The translations under genes were made by a program, and so were the position numbers. The notes under the pieces are model-generated. The model had not been told where the DNA came from and made no database searches. It worked only from the letters and a program-made list of their open reading frames with translations. This document shows, piece by piece, positions 25,223 through 34,973 of a stretch of 64,000 nucleotides of DNA; within the stretch, counting starts at the first letter, position 1, and the number at the start of each line of letters is the position of its first letter. Origin of the DNA: Eubacteriaceae bacterium (GTDB lineage: Bacteria > Bacillota > Clostridia > Lachnospirales > Lachnospiraceae); assembly GCA_910574015.1 (NCBI GenBank), contig CAJSYQ010000006.1, positions 1 through 64,000 of the forward strand. The letters run 5' to 3'.

Positions 25223-26515
25223 TTAGCTGGACTTTTCTGCTGTCTGATATCCTTTCTTCAACTTTGCCTTTTGCGCTGTCATTGCATCATATTCCGCCTG
25301 CATCTTTTCCACATCTAAAGATGCCATCTTTACTCCGTACCTCTTCAACATATTTTCAGCGCCGCCAAACAGAATAATCTGTGTTTCATGGTTTCGGAAA
25401 TACATATCCTGATCCTTCGCCTTCTCATAACCTCTTTGAAATTTTCTGTTTGCCATATACTGTTTTGCGTATTTTAGGATTTCCGCTTTGGCTTTCATCT
25501 CATGCTCCAAATCCACAATCGCACTTCGTGCCGCTTTTGCCGTAGCATTTCTCTCTGATATTTTCTGTTCCAGTTCTTCTAATGAACCGCCCTCTGCATA
25601 ACTCGCCGCAGCAATCTTTAAATTCTGTATATCCGCCCAATGTTTTAACTCACCATTCTCTTGAAACTTCTCCTAATCTGTATCAATCAAAGTGCGCTTT
25701 GCATCCAGTCGCTTCGGAAAGGGAAATTTCTTTTTTACGGGAAAATTTTCCTGTGTCATTACACATTTTTCAATCCGCTCTCTGATTGCTTCTTTCGTAT
25801 ATCCCACACCGAAATTTCTTTCACTGACACGTGTAAATCGGCTCTGTCCCAATGCGCAAAATGACAGATATTTCAATGCATTGTCTCCAAAAGTTTCCCC
25901 TTTTACCTCGTATCCTTTTGTCTGCATCCAACTGATAAAATCTTCATAGCTGTGTGCTTCACGAATGGCATTGTCCATATCATATTTCATCTGTGCTTTC
26001 CACGAAGTTCCCTCCTTTGCCATCTGCCACTCATAATGTGACTTTCCTTTTTGCCCTGCCGGAATAATAACCGACAATCCATGTTCCCTGCACAATTCGT
26101 CTGACAAATTCCGTATGTGCCTGTAAGTACGCTTGCAGTCATTATATTTTTTATGTTCCACATTATCAACCGCACAGAAAATGATATGATTATGACAGTG
26201 TTCCTTGTCTATATGCGTTGCAATGACATAACTGTATTTATTTTCTAACAACTTGTCCGCAAGCTCTATCCCAACCTGATGAGCCGTATCAAAATCCACT
26301 TCTCTGAGTGCAAATGACTGGATCAGATGAAACGCCTGCTTATCACCCACACCGGAAGACTTTGATAACGCATCCATAAAATCATAATGTGCTGTCTCTA
26401 TCCCACAGGCAAAAGAATCTATCAAAATCTGTCCGTCAGTTTTCTCCGGATTGCAAATATATTTTAATGCTTTCTGTACGGTTGCTTTGACAGCATGGAT
26501 TCGTGTGTACGCCAT
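25223..26515 (-). pseudogene. Relaxase split by a single in-frame TAG
   Basis: The 430-codon frame begins MAYTRIHAVKATVQKALKYI and contains the HUH metal motif ATHIDKEHCHNHIIF (about 118-132), typical of MOBP-type relaxase/mobilization nucleases. At 25673-25675 a TAG follows LIDTD. The same frame continues as EKFQENGELKHWADIQNL and runs through the usual C-terminus to a TAA at 25223. So one amber codon separates an intact 280-residue nuclease part from its 149-residue tail. The N-terminal part alone could keep nicking activity, or the codon could be read through. It overlaps mobC by 52 nt. Confidence 0.85.
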
Positions 26516-26805
26516 ATCTCTTTCATCAGCCCCTTTACTTCTTTCATATCTTCCTGATAGATATTACCCGTAGAATTTATCCTTGTCGCTATCTGATTCA
26601 GGCTTTTACTGATTCTGCTTAGATTGACATTGTAGTCATGCAATTCCGAGTAATCTACAAAATAGGTATATCCATACAAAATCAAATGCCGTAGATAATC
26701 ATTTTTGTTCTTGTATTCTGCATTTTTACATTTGGCATCTAAAATATACTTCTCATTATCAATCAGACGCAAAATAAGCTGATTGTTTCGTTTTCGTTTT
26801 TCCAT
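26464..26805 (-). CDS. MobC-like mobilization accessory protein
   Basis: 113 residues from ATG 26805, chosen for the GGAGG six bases upstream. A ribbon-helix-helix-like N-terminus (RNNQLILRLIDNEKYILDAK) and the helical segment LSRISKSLNQIATRINSTGNIY are the hallmarks of MobC-type relaxosome proteins. These bind oriT and help the relaxase open the nick site. The gene overlaps the relaxase start, so the two are translationally coupled. Confidence 0.85.
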   Translation of the reverse strand: MEKRKRNNQLILRLIDNEKYILDAKCKNAEYKNKNDYLRHLILYGYTYFVDYSELHDYNVNLSRISKSLNQIATRINSTGNIYQEDMKEVKGLMKEIWRTHESMLSKQPYRKH

Positions 26806-27135
<330 letters not shown>

Positions 27136-27468
27136 TCAAAACAAATCCTCCAGTGCATCTAACACATCTTCACTGATTTTTGGCAGATGATTGTCCTCTT
27201 TTTCTGCCAATTTCTCCATTTCTACCATAGGCAATGCAGTTTGCCCTCGTAGCAGATTCCCCATCTCGCTTCTGAAACGCTCCCAATAGTTTTCAGATAT
27301 CTCCGCTTTATTCTCTGCATCCGCATTTTCAAAGTAGCGGACAAGCGACTTAATTATGACTTTTGAATAAGTCTTCTCCACCGACTTGTCCATTGTCTGC
27401 ATATAATCCCATGCTTTCCTATGTTCCTCTTTATCGAGATTGAAGCGGATATTGATATTTTTTATCAT
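27136..27468 (-). CDS. ParR-like partition protein
   Basis: 110 residues beginning MIKNINIRFNLDKEEHRKAW, a ribbon-helix-helix-like start, then a helical body and an acidic C-terminus (ISEDVLDALEDLF) that in ParR proteins contacts the ParM filament. It overlaps the stop of the parM remnant by four bases, the usual parM-parR order. The family call rests on this context plus the N-terminal pattern. Without an intact ParM it probably no longer segregates DNA. Confidence 0.65.
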   Translation of the reverse strand: MIKNINIRFNLDKEEHRKAWDYMQTMDKSVEKTYSKVIIKSLVRYFENADAENKAEISENYWERFRSEMGNLLRGQTALPMVEMEKLAEKEDNHLPKISEDVLDALEDLF

Positions 27469-27809
27469 GATGCCTTTCCTCTGCTCTGTGTCCGTTTCAA
27501 GGTCTGTAACGCCAATACCTCATACCCCTTTGCCGTTGCACAAATATCCTGAATAATCACTACTCTGTCCGCATCATATTCTGCAAAATTCTTTATCAAA
27601 CAGCCGCCACCGCCTATTACATACAGTTTCATCAGATCAGGATTATAGCCATATTCCCGCAGTTTACTGAATACCTGTTTTACATAATCCTTTGCCACCT
27701 CTGATACCGCCTGTATGTACCGTTCGGGAATATCCGCAGTTCCTTTGCGGAATATTTCCTCAATAATATGATCCGACCTCGCACTGGCAGTTTCTCTGCA
27801 CTGTAATAA
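27465..27809 (-). pseudogene. ParM/StbA-like actin ATPase, C-terminal remnant
   Basis: The open frame reads HIIEEIFRKGTADIPERYI, then DLMKLYVIGGGGCLIKNF and a normal C-terminus. The GGGG loop is the late phosphate/adenosine motif of actin-like plasmid partition ATPases. The N-terminal two thirds, with the phosphate-1 loop, is missing; a TAA at about 27810 closes the frame. Homology seems to begin near 27794, coinciding with the point where the upstream rep gene loses its normal end, so a deletion joined them. Confidence 0.75.
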
Positions 27810-28780
27810 TTACTGATTGTGTTTGGTGCATTATAAAGCGCTGTCAGTAGATACGCCTTAATATTCGCTATATGGGTTGTGGTCTTTTCCATGCTGTCCA
27901 AAACATAGCGAATATGTCCCGAATCCAGCTTTAGAAATTTTCCCTTGACTAATCCATACGGATACTCTGCACCGCCGATACGAATACTTTTTCTTTGGAC
28001 TGCCACCACATCTACGATGATTTCTACCAGCTCGTCCAGCAATTCATACTGATATTTCATATCCGCTTTCAGAATCTCATAATCTATATTTTCTTTCACA
28101 ATCTGCGTATAAATCTCTATCGCATCCATCTGATCCGTGTCTGCTTCTCCCTGATTGATGGATAGATAATCTTTATTAGTAATCTCTATGGTATTCTTTG
28201 TATTAGTCTCCCCTTTCAGGGAGAGACCTGCCGCCTTTGAAGTAGTACCCTCCCTCTTTTCAGGGATGCCCCTCCCTCCTTCTACGGATAAAGGTATCTC
28301 CTTTGGCGGGGAGAGGGTATTTTCCTCAATCTCTTCTGGAAATGTTACTTCATATAGCCTCTTGGGAACCAATTTGATAAACAGAACATTATTCAAAATC
28401 TGCCCTCTTACTTGGATTGTCCTGAAAATGCGTTTAATAATACCCATGTTTTCAAGAGCCTTTACTGCCTCTGTCGCCTGTTTCTTTGATAATCCAAAAG
28501 TTTCTGCCATTTGGTCATAGCTGCGCTGTAAGTAATCATCACGGAATTTCTTTTTCATGCCGATTAACTGTCCGCTTTCCTCATCCCGCTCTTCTTTTGG
28601 TCGATACCAATATACGATGTCTGCTAAAATATGAATCGCATTATTATGCGGCGCACCGTTTGGGTATCTGATTGTCTTAAACCACACCATAGGAATTACA
28701 TTTCCTGTAAAATTCATGGTTCCAACTTCATCCACAATGGGATTTCCCGTTGAATACCGAAATGTCTTTTTATATCCCAT
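27680..28780 (-). CDS. Replication initiator (RepA-N/DUF6017-like) with foreign C-terminus
   Basis: 366 residues. The N-terminal domain (starts MGYKKTFRYSTGNPIVDEV) contains a winged-helix DNA-binding region at about 70-125 (QMAETFGLSKKQATEAVKAL). A low-complexity linker and a DUF6017-like C-terminal domain follow, ending at PNTISNYYS. The last 38 residues are read out of frame through parM sequence and are not expected in this family. Such initiators replicate Clostridia plasmids or elements. The DNA-binding part is intact, so partial function is possible. Confidence 0.82.
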   Translation of the reverse strand: MGYKKTFRYSTGNPIVDEVGTMNFTGNVIPMVWFKTIRYPNGAPHNNAIHILADIVYWYRPKEERDEESGQLIGMKKKFRDDYLQRSYDQMAETFGLSKKQATEAVKALENMGIIKRIFRTIQVRGQILNNVLFIKLVPKRLYEVTFPEEIEENTLSPPKEIPLSVEGGRGIPEKREGTTSKAAGLSLKGETNTKNTIEITNKDYLSINQGEADTDQMDAIEIYTQIVKENIDYEILKADMKYQYELLDELVEIIVDVVAVQRKSIRIGGAEYPYGLVKGKFLKLDSGHIRYVLDSMEKTTTHIANIKAYLLTALYNAPNTISNYYSAEKLPVRGRIILLRKYSAKELRIFPNGTYRRYQRWQRIM

Positions 28781-28872
28781 CCTTTCCCTCTTTCCGCAAT
28801 TTATTATTTACTTCAAAGAGAGCCTTTGTTATACTGAAATTGCGATGTGAGTATAGTAAGGCTCTGCTTTGC

Positions 28873-29976
28873 TTACTCCGAAATGCCCTTGTTACCAGCA
28901 GGGGCATTTTCTTTTATTCCTGCCATCTTGTCCAGCATATCCGCCACTTTTTCCTGTTCTGACGGGTATAAATGCCCATAAGTATTCAATGTGATACGAA
29001 TATCTTTATGTCCAAGACGTTCTTTAATAATCACAGGCTGAACCCCAAGATGTATGAGGTAGGCACAGCTTGAATGTCTCAGGTCGTGGACACGAATATA
29101 TTTGACTCCCGCTTTATCCGCATGGCGTTTCATCACATGCTGTACTGCCTCCGGCACGACTGCAAAAATCCTTTCATCTGCGGGCAGTTTATACATAGAT
29201 TCCATATATGCTTTTAGTTCTTCCGCCAGAAATTCAGGAATGATTACCGTCCGCACAGATTCCCTTGTTTTAGGTTCCGTAATCTCGTCTTTCCCCTTAT
29301 GCCGGAAATATGTCTTAGTAATAGATATTCTCCTGTTTACCGTATCAATGTCCGATGCAGTGAGCGCTAGGGCTTCACCAATCCTGCATCCACTGTAAAA
29401 CAGCAGATCAAACAAAACGTGATACTTACTCCCCAAATCAAAAGTTTCGATAAAACAATTAAATTCGTCTAACGTCCAGAATTGCAACTGCTTTTTATCT
29501 GCGTCTGCCCTGCCCATACGTTTTACTTTTGTGCAGGGATTATCTTTTAAGTTGTAAATCTTTGTTGCATGAGTAAATAACGCCATCATCTGATTTTGAA
29601 GCATACGCTGGTAGGTCTCCTTAAATCCTTTGGAGCGGATTTCGTTCTGCCACTGGATAATATCCGCTGGTGTAATGCCATCCATAGCCTTATTACCTAA
29701 CAACGGAATAATGTGATGTTCAATCATGTAACGCTTATTCCGAATCGTGCGCTGTTTCAACTCGCCGTCTTTATCCCTGAAATATACCTCTACGAAATCT
29801 GCCAGCTTCATGTTCATATCCGTTTTTGATGCTAACAGCGTATTGCGCTCCCATTCCAAGGCTTCCTTTTTACTCGCAAATCCCCGTTTCTTCTTATGCT
29901 TTTTCTTGCCCTGCCAGTCCTCTACCCATATCTGTGAAGTCCATGTGCCTTTTTCCATATCTTTGGATACTGCCAT
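28873..29976 (-). CDS. Tyrosine-type site-specific integrase
   Basis: About 367 residues. An N-terminal AP2-like arm-binding region (WTSQIWVEDWQGKKKHKKKRGF) precedes a SAM-like core-binding domain (about 75-160). The catalytic domain has Arg in YSGCRIGEALAL, HDLRHSSCAYLI, LGHKDI and the Tyr nucleophile in TLNTYGHL. ATG 29976 has GGGAG upstream and is preferred to 30033. It would excise and integrate the element. The small HTH gene lies just upstream, as in Tn916-like int-xis arrangements. Confidence 0.93.
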   Translation of the reverse strand: MAVSKDMEKGTWTSQIWVEDWQGKKKHKKKRGFASKKEALEWERNTLLASKTDMNMKLADFVEVYFRDKDGELKQRTIRNKRYMIEHHIIPLLGNKAMDGITPADIIQWQNEIRSKGFKETYQRMLQNQMMALFTHATKIYNLKDNPCTKVKRMGRADADKKQLQFWTLDEFNCFIETFDLGSKYHVLFDLLFYSGCRIGEALALTASDIDTVNRRISITKTYFRHKGKDEITEPKTRESVRTVIIPEFLAEELKAYMESMYKLPADERIFAVVPEAVQHVMKRHADKAGVKYIRVHDLRHSSCAYLIHLGVQPVIIKERLGHKDIRITLNTYGHLYPSEQEKVADMLDKMAGIKENAPAGNKGISE

Positions 29977-29995
29977 TCTACAATCGCTCCCTTCT

Positions 29996-30190
29996 TTATC
30001 CGATATTTCTTTTGCCGAAGTAAAATCTTTCACTCCAATATGTACATGGCACTTTTGCCTGTACCGTCATATATCCGGCAGCCGCTAATTCTTCGTTAAG
30101 CTGACGGATAATGCGATACCCATTCTGCTTTGACACACCCAATTCCTGAGCGACATCATCAACAGTCATCATATAGTTTGTCTTTTCCAT
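29996..30190 (-). CDS. Small HTH protein, excisionase-like
   Basis: 64 residues. MTVDDVAQELGVSKQNGYRIIRQLNEEL is a helix-turn-helix, followed by AAGYMTVQAKVPCTYW, a pattern common in short DNA-binding proteins placed upstream of integrases. It probably acts as an excision or directionality factor or a local repressor. GAAAGGAG precedes the ATG. A TATAAT lies only 18 bases upstream of the start, implying a very short leader. Confidence 0.8.
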   Translation of the reverse strand: MEKTNYMMTVDDVAQELGVSKQNGYRIIRQLNEELAAAGYMTVQAKVPCTYWSERFYFGKRNIG

Positions 30191-30207
30191 GCCAGTTCTC
30201 CTTTCGC

Positions 30208-30213
30208 ATTATA
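30208..30213 (-). promoter_or_regulatory. -10 element for the HTH-integrase transcript
   Basis: TATAAT on the minus strand, 18 bases upstream of the HTH start codon. TACG..CGTA inverted repeat lies at about 30222-30236 in the spacer region and could be an operator. Confidence 0.5.
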
Positions 30214-30306
30214 TTTTCTCTAATTACGCATTTCGTATTATGATTAATCTAATATTATTACTTGTTGTTTATTTTGTCAATACTATTTTGAAATTATATT
30301 TACGAA

Positions 30307-30335
30307 TTGCATAATGTGTTGTGCAATGTTATAAT
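30307..30335 (+). promoter_or_regulatory. Promoter of the HEPN-XRE genes with operator-like repeat
   Basis: TTGCAT (30307-30312) and TATAAT (30330-30335) with exactly 17 bases between. ATTGC (30306-30310) and GCAAT (30323-30327) form an inverted repeat across the spacer, well placed for the XRE protein to block RNA polymerase. Confidence 0.75.
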
Positions 30336-30420
30336 ATACAAGACAACTTTTCTATTTTGTCACTAACGTGGCAATCGGTATACTGTATGAGGAAAATAGC
30401 ATAAGGAAATGGATGAATTA

Positions 30421-30840
30421 ATGAATAGAGATCAATTTAAGCTTATACACAGCGAATTAATTCAACAAGTTCAATGTGTAGAAAATAATTTGAAGATAAT
30501 ATATGCAGCAATGCGCAAAGGAAATTTTAACAACAATTTAAGATCCGTTGAGAAGATGAACTTGGGTAAGATAGCGAGAGAACTTGAAGAACTTGACTAT
30601 AGTGATGATATGCCCGAATTTTCTGAAGAAGAATACAACACAATAGATGAAATTAGGGAAATAAGAAATTATTGGTGTCATCAATGTTACTTAGATTTTA
30701 TCTATATTGAAAATGATTATGAGCGAGAGAAAACATTTCAAACAATTGCCCAAAAATTACATTATGACGAATATAGGACATATGACTTATTTAAGAAAAC
30801 GGAAGAAATGCGTTTGATTATTATGAGAAAATACAGATAA
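30421..30840 (+). CDS. HEPN-like protein (candidate RNase toxin)
   Basis: 139 residues from ATG 30421, spaced better from AAGGAA than the ATG at 30409. All-helical prediction. The motif EIREIRNYWCHQCY (about 77-90) contains R-N-Y-W-C-H, i.e. the Rx4H pattern of HEPN RNases, preceded by an acidic helix as usual. No MNT nucleotidyltransferase is next to it; the downstream gene encodes an XRE repressor with 56 nt between. It could be a toxin, an abortive-infection effector, or an inactive HEPN scaffold. The family call rests on the motif and helical pattern only. Confidence 0.55.
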   Translation: MNRDQFKLIHSELIQQVQCVENNLKIIYAAMRKGNFNNNLRSVEKMNLGKIARELEELDYSDDMPEFSEEEYNTIDEIREIRNYWCHQCYLDFIYIENDYEREKTFQTIAQKLHYDEYRTYDLFKKTEEMRLIIMRKYR

Positions 30841-30896
30841 GCACGAAATGTTTATGTTTGAAATAAAAAATATTGAGTAGAAAGGAACATAAATTC

Positions 30897-31361
30897 ATGG
30901 GTTATGGTCAAAACCTAAAAGATATTTTAGACAACAAAGGAATGACAGTAAAAGAACTTGCCCTAAAAGCAAAAATAGCACCGACAACGCTTTATTCGAT
31001 TATCCAGCGGGACACTGCCATCCGCTTTGACACTGCACTTAGAATTTCTAATATATTGGATATCCCCATCAGTTCTATCTGCAAAGATAATCCCTATGAC
31101 GATATCGAAACCTTACCAACTCTTCCGTCTGACAATGAAAAGTGGAATATTAACAGCCATAAGAACGCCTATATATCAGATCGTACTGCCCGTATCTTGA
31201 AAAAGTTTGATTACACAGAGCTGCCTATGGTAGATCAATTGATTGCGGATTTATATGTGCTAGACGATATAACCAGACGTGATCTGTTTGAATATGCAAA
31301 AATGCTGAAGAAAAATCATACTTCGCCTGAAAGAGCCGCTGATTTGAAGGATATAAAGTAG
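30897..31361 (+). CDS. XRE-family HTH regulator
   Basis: 154 residues from ATG 30897 (AGAAAGGA upstream). The HTH covers LKDILDNKGMTVKELALKAKIAPTTLYSII. The C-terminal half has a helical segment LPMVDQLIADLYVLDDITRRDLFEYAKML that may mediate dimerisation or bind a partner. It is the downstream partner of the HEPN-like gene and is likely to control the operator-like repeat in their promoter, and perhaps int-xis. A small hairpin (ACTTTAG/CTAAAGT, 31405-31422) with a T-rich tail follows. Confidence 0.88.
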   Translation: MGYGQNLKDILDNKGMTVKELALKAKIAPTTLYSIIQRDTAIRFDTALRISNILDIPISSICKDNPYDDIETLPTLPSDNEKWNINSHKNAYISDRTARILKKFDYTELPMVDQLIADLYVLDDITRRDLFEYAKMLKKNHTSPERAADLKDIK

Positions 31362-31404
31362 AAAAATAATGCAGGAATAAAATATCGTAGCCATTTTGTA
31401 GCCA

Positions 31405-31430
31405 CTTTAGTTCTCTAAAGTAGCTTTTCA
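31405..31430 (+). terminator. Weak terminator after the XRE gene
   Basis: ACTTTAG (31405-31411) pairs with 31416-31422, followed by AGCTTTTC. The stem is A/T-rich, so it is modest. Confidence 0.45.
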
Positions 31431-31431
31431 C

Positions 31432-31467
31432 GTAAAAAGGCTTTCGGAGAAATCCCCGAAAGCCTTG
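31432..31467 (-). terminator. Terminator of the str operon (after tuf)
   Basis: AAGGCTTTCGG (31438-31448) pairs perfectly with 31457-31467. On the minus strand a TTTTTAC run follows. It lies 22 bases after the tuf stop codon. Confidence 0.9.
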
Positions 31468-31488
31468 ATTTTACTGAATAAATTGTAA

Positions 31489-32676
31489 TTACTCGATGAT
31501 AGTAGCAACCCTACCAGATCCAACCGTTCTACCACCCTCACGGATAGCGAATGTCAGACCCTGATCCATAGCGATCGGGTGGATCAGTTCGATGGTCATC
31601 TCTACGTTATCACCAGGCATGCACATCTCTGTTCCTTCCGGAAGCTGAACAACACCTGTTACGTCAGTTGTACGGAAGTAGAACTGAGGACGGTAGTTGT
31701 TGAAGAATGGAGTATGACGTCCACCCTCGTCCTTTGTCAGAACGTATACCTGAGCAGTAAACTTGGTGTGGCAGGTCAGTGAACCCGGTTTGGAGAGAAC
31801 CTGTCCTCTTTCAATCTCAGTCTTCTGAACACCACGAAGAAGTACACCAGCGTTGTCACCAGCCTGAGCCTCATCCAGCTCTTTGTGGAACATCTCGATA
31901 CCAGTTACAACTGTCTTCTTAGTCTCTTCCTTGATACCAACGATCTCTACTTCATCATTCAGGTGAAGTGTACCAGCCTCTACACGTCCGGTAGCAACTG
32001 TACCACGGCCTGTAATAGAGAATACGTCCTCTACAGGCATTACGAACGGCTTATCTGTGTCACGCTGCGGATCCGGAATATAATCGTCGATGGTGCTCAT
32101 CAGCTCCATGATAGCGTCGCCCCATTTGCTGTTAGGATCTTCCAGAGCGCCCAGAGCGGAACCCTTGATGATCGGGCAGTCAGTGAATTCATACTCTTCC
32201 AGCTGCTCGGTTACTTCCATCTCTACCAGCTCGATCAGCTCTTCGTCGTCAACCATATCACATTTGTTCAGGAATACAACGATATAAGGTACGCCTACCT
32301 GACGGGACAGAAGGATATGCTCTTTTGTCTGAGCCATAACACCGTCTGTAGCAGCTACAACAAGGATAGCGCCGTCCATCTGTGCAGCACCAGTGATCAT
32401 GTTCTTAACGTAGTCAGCATGTCCTGGGCAGTCAACGTGTGCATAGTGTCTGTTATCTGTCTCGTACTCAACGTGTGCGGTAGAAATTGTAATACCACGC
32501 TCTCTCTCTTCTGGAGCCTTATCAATATTCTCAAAATCAGTAGCTTCGTTTCCGGATACTCTCTCAGCCAGTACCTTTGTGATAGCAGCGGTGAGAGTTG
32601 TCTTACCATGATCGACATGACCAATCGTACCAATGTTACAATGCGGTTTACTTCTTACATACTTTTCCTTAGCCAT
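31489..32676 (-). CDS. tuf: Elongation factor Tu
   Basis: 395 residues from ATG 32676 with AGGAGGA upstream. It delivers aminoacyl-tRNA to the ribosome as a GTP complex. G motifs: [10 protein letters not shown] (P-loop), [11 protein letters not shown], and NKCDMVDD, plus switch I RGITIST. Domains 2 and 3 are complete, ending [10 protein letters not shown]. It is the last gene of the str operon, 133 nt after fusA, and has its own promoter. The protein looks wild type; I see nothing suggesting elfamycin-resistance changes, but did not compare residue by residue. Confidence 0.98.
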   Translation of the reverse strand: MAKEKYVRSKPHCNIGTIGHVDHGKTTLTAAITKVLAERVSGNEATDFENIDKAPEERERGITISTAHVEYETDNRHYAHVDCPGHADYVKNMITGAAQMDGAILVVAATDGVMAQTKEHILLSRQVGVPYIVVFLNKCDMVDDEELIELVEMEVTEQLEEYEFTDCPIIKGSALGALEDPNSKWGDAIMELMSTIDDYIPDPQRDTDKPFVMPVEDVFSITGRGTVATGRVEAGTLHLNDEVEIVGIKEETKKTVVTGIEMFHKELDEAQAGDNAGVLLRGVQKTEIERGQVLSKPGSLTCHTKFTAQVYVLTKDEGGRHTPFFNNYRPQFYFRTTDVTGVVQLPEGTEMCMPGDNVEMTIELIHPIAMDQGLTFAIREGGRTVGSGRVATIIE

Positions 32677-32738
32677 TTCTAAACGTCCTCCTAACATTTT
32701 TTAATATAAATTTAGAAATAATTGCCATATATAGCCTT

Positions 32739-32767
32739 ATTATAGGGGAATCCTGCTAAAAAAGCAA
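32739..32767 (-). promoter_or_regulatory. Promoter of tuf
   Basis: On the minus strand TTGCTT (32762-32767) and TATAAT (32739-32744) are 17 bases apart, 63 bases upstream of the tuf start. It lets tuf be expressed above the rest of the operon. Confidence 0.8.
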
Positions 32768-32809
32768 GCCCTCTTTTATAAAACATACATTTTACTGTTT
32801 CACAACTTG

Positions 32810-34930
32810 TCATCGTCCGTTCTTCTCGCTCAGAACCTTTTCCTGAACATTTTTCGGACACTTCTCATATCTCTCGAAGAACATGGAGTAGTTACCACGT
32901 CCCTGGGTAGCAGAACGGAGTTCTGTGGAATAACCAAACATCTCGGCAAGGGGAACAAATGCTCTTACGATCTTGCCGCCGCCCAGATCGTCCATACCCT
33001 CGATCTGACCACGTTTTGCATTCAGGCTTCCGATGACATCTCCCATATATTCCTCCGGCATGGTCACTTCCACTTTCATGATGGGCTCAAGCAGTACGGC
33101 GTCGCCCTTCTGCATTGCCTCCTTGAAAGCCATGGAACCGGAGATCTGGAATGCCATTTCACTGGAATCGACTTCATGGTAAGAACCGTCATAGCAGTTC
33201 GCATGAATACCCAGTACCGGGAATCCGGCAAGAATACCAGACTGGGAGGCATCCTGAATACCTTTGTCAACAGCGGGGATATATTCCTTCGGAATCGCAC
33301 CGCCCACTACAGTAGATTCGAACTCGTATGTCACCTCTCCATTCGGATCGATCGGAGTAAAGCGTACACGGCAGTGACCGTACTGACCACGTCCACCGGA
33401 CTGCTTTGCATACTTGGAATCCACTTCCACTTCTTTCGTAAACGTCTCTTTGTAAGCAACCTGGGGTGCACCTACATTGGCCTCTACATTAAACTCCCGG
33501 AGCAGACGGTCAACGATAACCTCCAGATGCAGCTCGCCCATACCTGCGATAATGGTCTGTCCAGTCTCCTGGTTTGTGTGGGCACGGAAGGTCGGATCCT
33601 CCTCTGCCAGCTTGGAAAGGGCCTCGCCCATCTTGCCCTGGTCGTTCTTCGTCTTCGGTTCGATAGCAAGCTCGATAACCGGTTCCGGGAACTCCATGGA
33701 CTCAAGGATTACCGGGTGCTGCTCGTCACAGATCGTATCGCCGGTGGTCGTCAGCTTGAAACCAACAGCGGCAGCGATATCTCCAGAATATACCTTATCC
33801 AGCTCGCTTCGTTTGTTGGCGTGCATCTGCAGGATACGTCCCACACGCTCCTTCTTTCCCTTTGTAGCATTCAGCACATAGGAACCGGAGTTCACTGTAC
33901 CGGAATACACGCGGAAGAAGGCAAGCTTGCCAACAAAGGGGTCTGTCATAATCTTAAATGCCAGAGCGGAGAACGGCTCATCATCCGAAGAGTGACGGAC
34001 AACTTCATTTCCATCCTCGTCTGTTCCTGTAATGTCAGGAATGTCCGTAGGCGCCGGCATATACTCGATAACGCCGTCCAGCATCTTCTGTACACCTTTA
34101 TTTTTGTAAGCGGATCCACAATATACCGGAACCGCATCACAGGCGATGGTTCCCTTGCGGAGGGCTTTCTTCAGGTCGTCAACGGACGGCTCTTCGCCCT
34201 CAAGGTACTGCTCCAGAAGATCATCATCCAGCTCACAGATCTTCTCAACCAGATTGTTGTGCCATTCCTCTGCCTGATCCTTCAGATCATCCGGGATGGC
34301 AGTGATCTCGATATCTTCGCCCTTATCATCTTTGTAATAATATGCCTCCATCTCAAACAGATCGATGAGGCCGATGAAACTGTCTTCTTTTCCGATCGGA
34401 ATCTGAACCGGAATCGCATTCTTGCCCAGACGGTCAATGATCGTCTGTACCGAATAGAAGAAGTCTGCGCCCATCTTATCCATCTTGTTGATGAAAGCCA
34501 TACGCGGTACATTGTAAGTGTCTGCCTGACGCCACACATTCTCTGACTGCGGCTCAACACCTGCTTTCGCATCAAATACACCGACTGCTCCGTCCAGTAC
34601 ACGAAGCGAACGCTCTACCTCTACTGTAAAGTCAACGTGTCCCGGAGTATCGATAATATTAATACGATGTTCTAACGCACCCGCCTTTGCTTTGTGGTGA
34701 TCCTCCAGTGTCCAGTGACAGGTCGTAGCGGCAGAAGTAATTGTAATACCTCTCTCCTGCTCCTGCTCCATCCAGTCCATGGTGGCAGTACCTTCATGAG
34801 TATCACCAATTTTATAATTAACACCGGTATAATACAGAATACGCTCTGTCAGAGTTGTCTTACCAGCGTCAATATGAGCCATAATACCAATATTTCTGGT
34901 ACGCTCAAGTGGATATTCTCTTCCAGCCAA
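32810..34930 (-). CDS. fusA: Elongation factor G
   Basis: About 706 residues. This GTPase moves tRNAs and mRNA through the ribosome. Motifs: [26 protein letters not shown] and NKMDKMGAD, with domain IV-V sequences ([29 protein letters not shown]). The start is taken as TTG at 34930 because AAGGAGG sits nine bases upstream and the protein then begins [15 protein letters not shown], as usual for the family; the open frame extends to 34993 without a ribosome site. It lies between rpsG and tuf. Confidence 0.97.
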   Translation of the reverse strand: MAGREYPLERTRNIGIMAHIDAGKTTLTERILYYTGVNYKIGDTHEGTATMDWMEQEQERGITITSAATTCHWTLEDHHKAKAGALEHRINIIDTPGHVDFTVEVERSLRVLDGAVGVFDAKAGVEPQSENVWRQADTYNVPRMAFINKMDKMGADFFYSVQTIIDRLGKNAIPVQIPIGKEDSFIGLIDLFEMEAYYYKDDKGEDIEITAIPDDLKDQAEEWHNNLVEKICELDDDLLEQYLEGEEPSVDDLKKALRKGTIACDAVPVYCGSAYKNKGVQKMLDGVIEYMPAPTDIPDITGTDEDGNEVVRHSSDDEPFSALAFKIMTDPFVGKLAFFRVYSGTVNSGSYVLNATKGKKERVGRILQMHANKRSELDKVYSGDIAAAVGFKLTTTGDTICDEQHPVILESMEFPEPVIELAIEPKTKNDQGKMGEALSKLAEEDPTFRAHTNQETGQTIIAGMGELHLEVIVDRLLREFNVEANVGAPQVAYKETFTKEVEVDSKYAKQSGGRGQYGHCRVRFTPIDPNGEVTYEFESTVVGGAIPKEYIPAVDKGIQDASQSGILAGFPVLGIHANCYDGSYHEVDSSEMAFQISGSMAFKEAMQKGDAVLLEPIMKVEVTMPEEYMGDVIGSLNAKRGQIEGMDDLGGGKIVRAFVPLAEMFGYSTELRSATQGRGNYSMFFERYEKCPKNVQEKVLSEKNGR

Positions 34931-34973
34931 GGCTAGTTCCTCCTTTTTCAAAATAAATGCACATCGCCGCTTC

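Noticed and set aside
30421-30840. HEPN-MNT toxin-antitoxin pair
   Set aside because: No nucleotidyltransferase gene with GSxxxG..DxD motifs is adjacent; the neighbour is an XRE regulator.
31385-31435. Precise att site of the integrative element
   Set aside because: GTAGCC occurs twice here, but no matching direct repeat was found at the other side, so an exact core cannot be claimed.
31885-32682. 265-residue plus-strand frame opposite tuf
   Set aside because: Antisense to tuf; Cys/His-rich and repetitive composition typical of a shadow frame.
32807-34546. 579-residue plus-strand frame opposite fusA
   Set aside because: It is fully antisense to fusA, a certain gene; the long frame follows from fusA codon bias.
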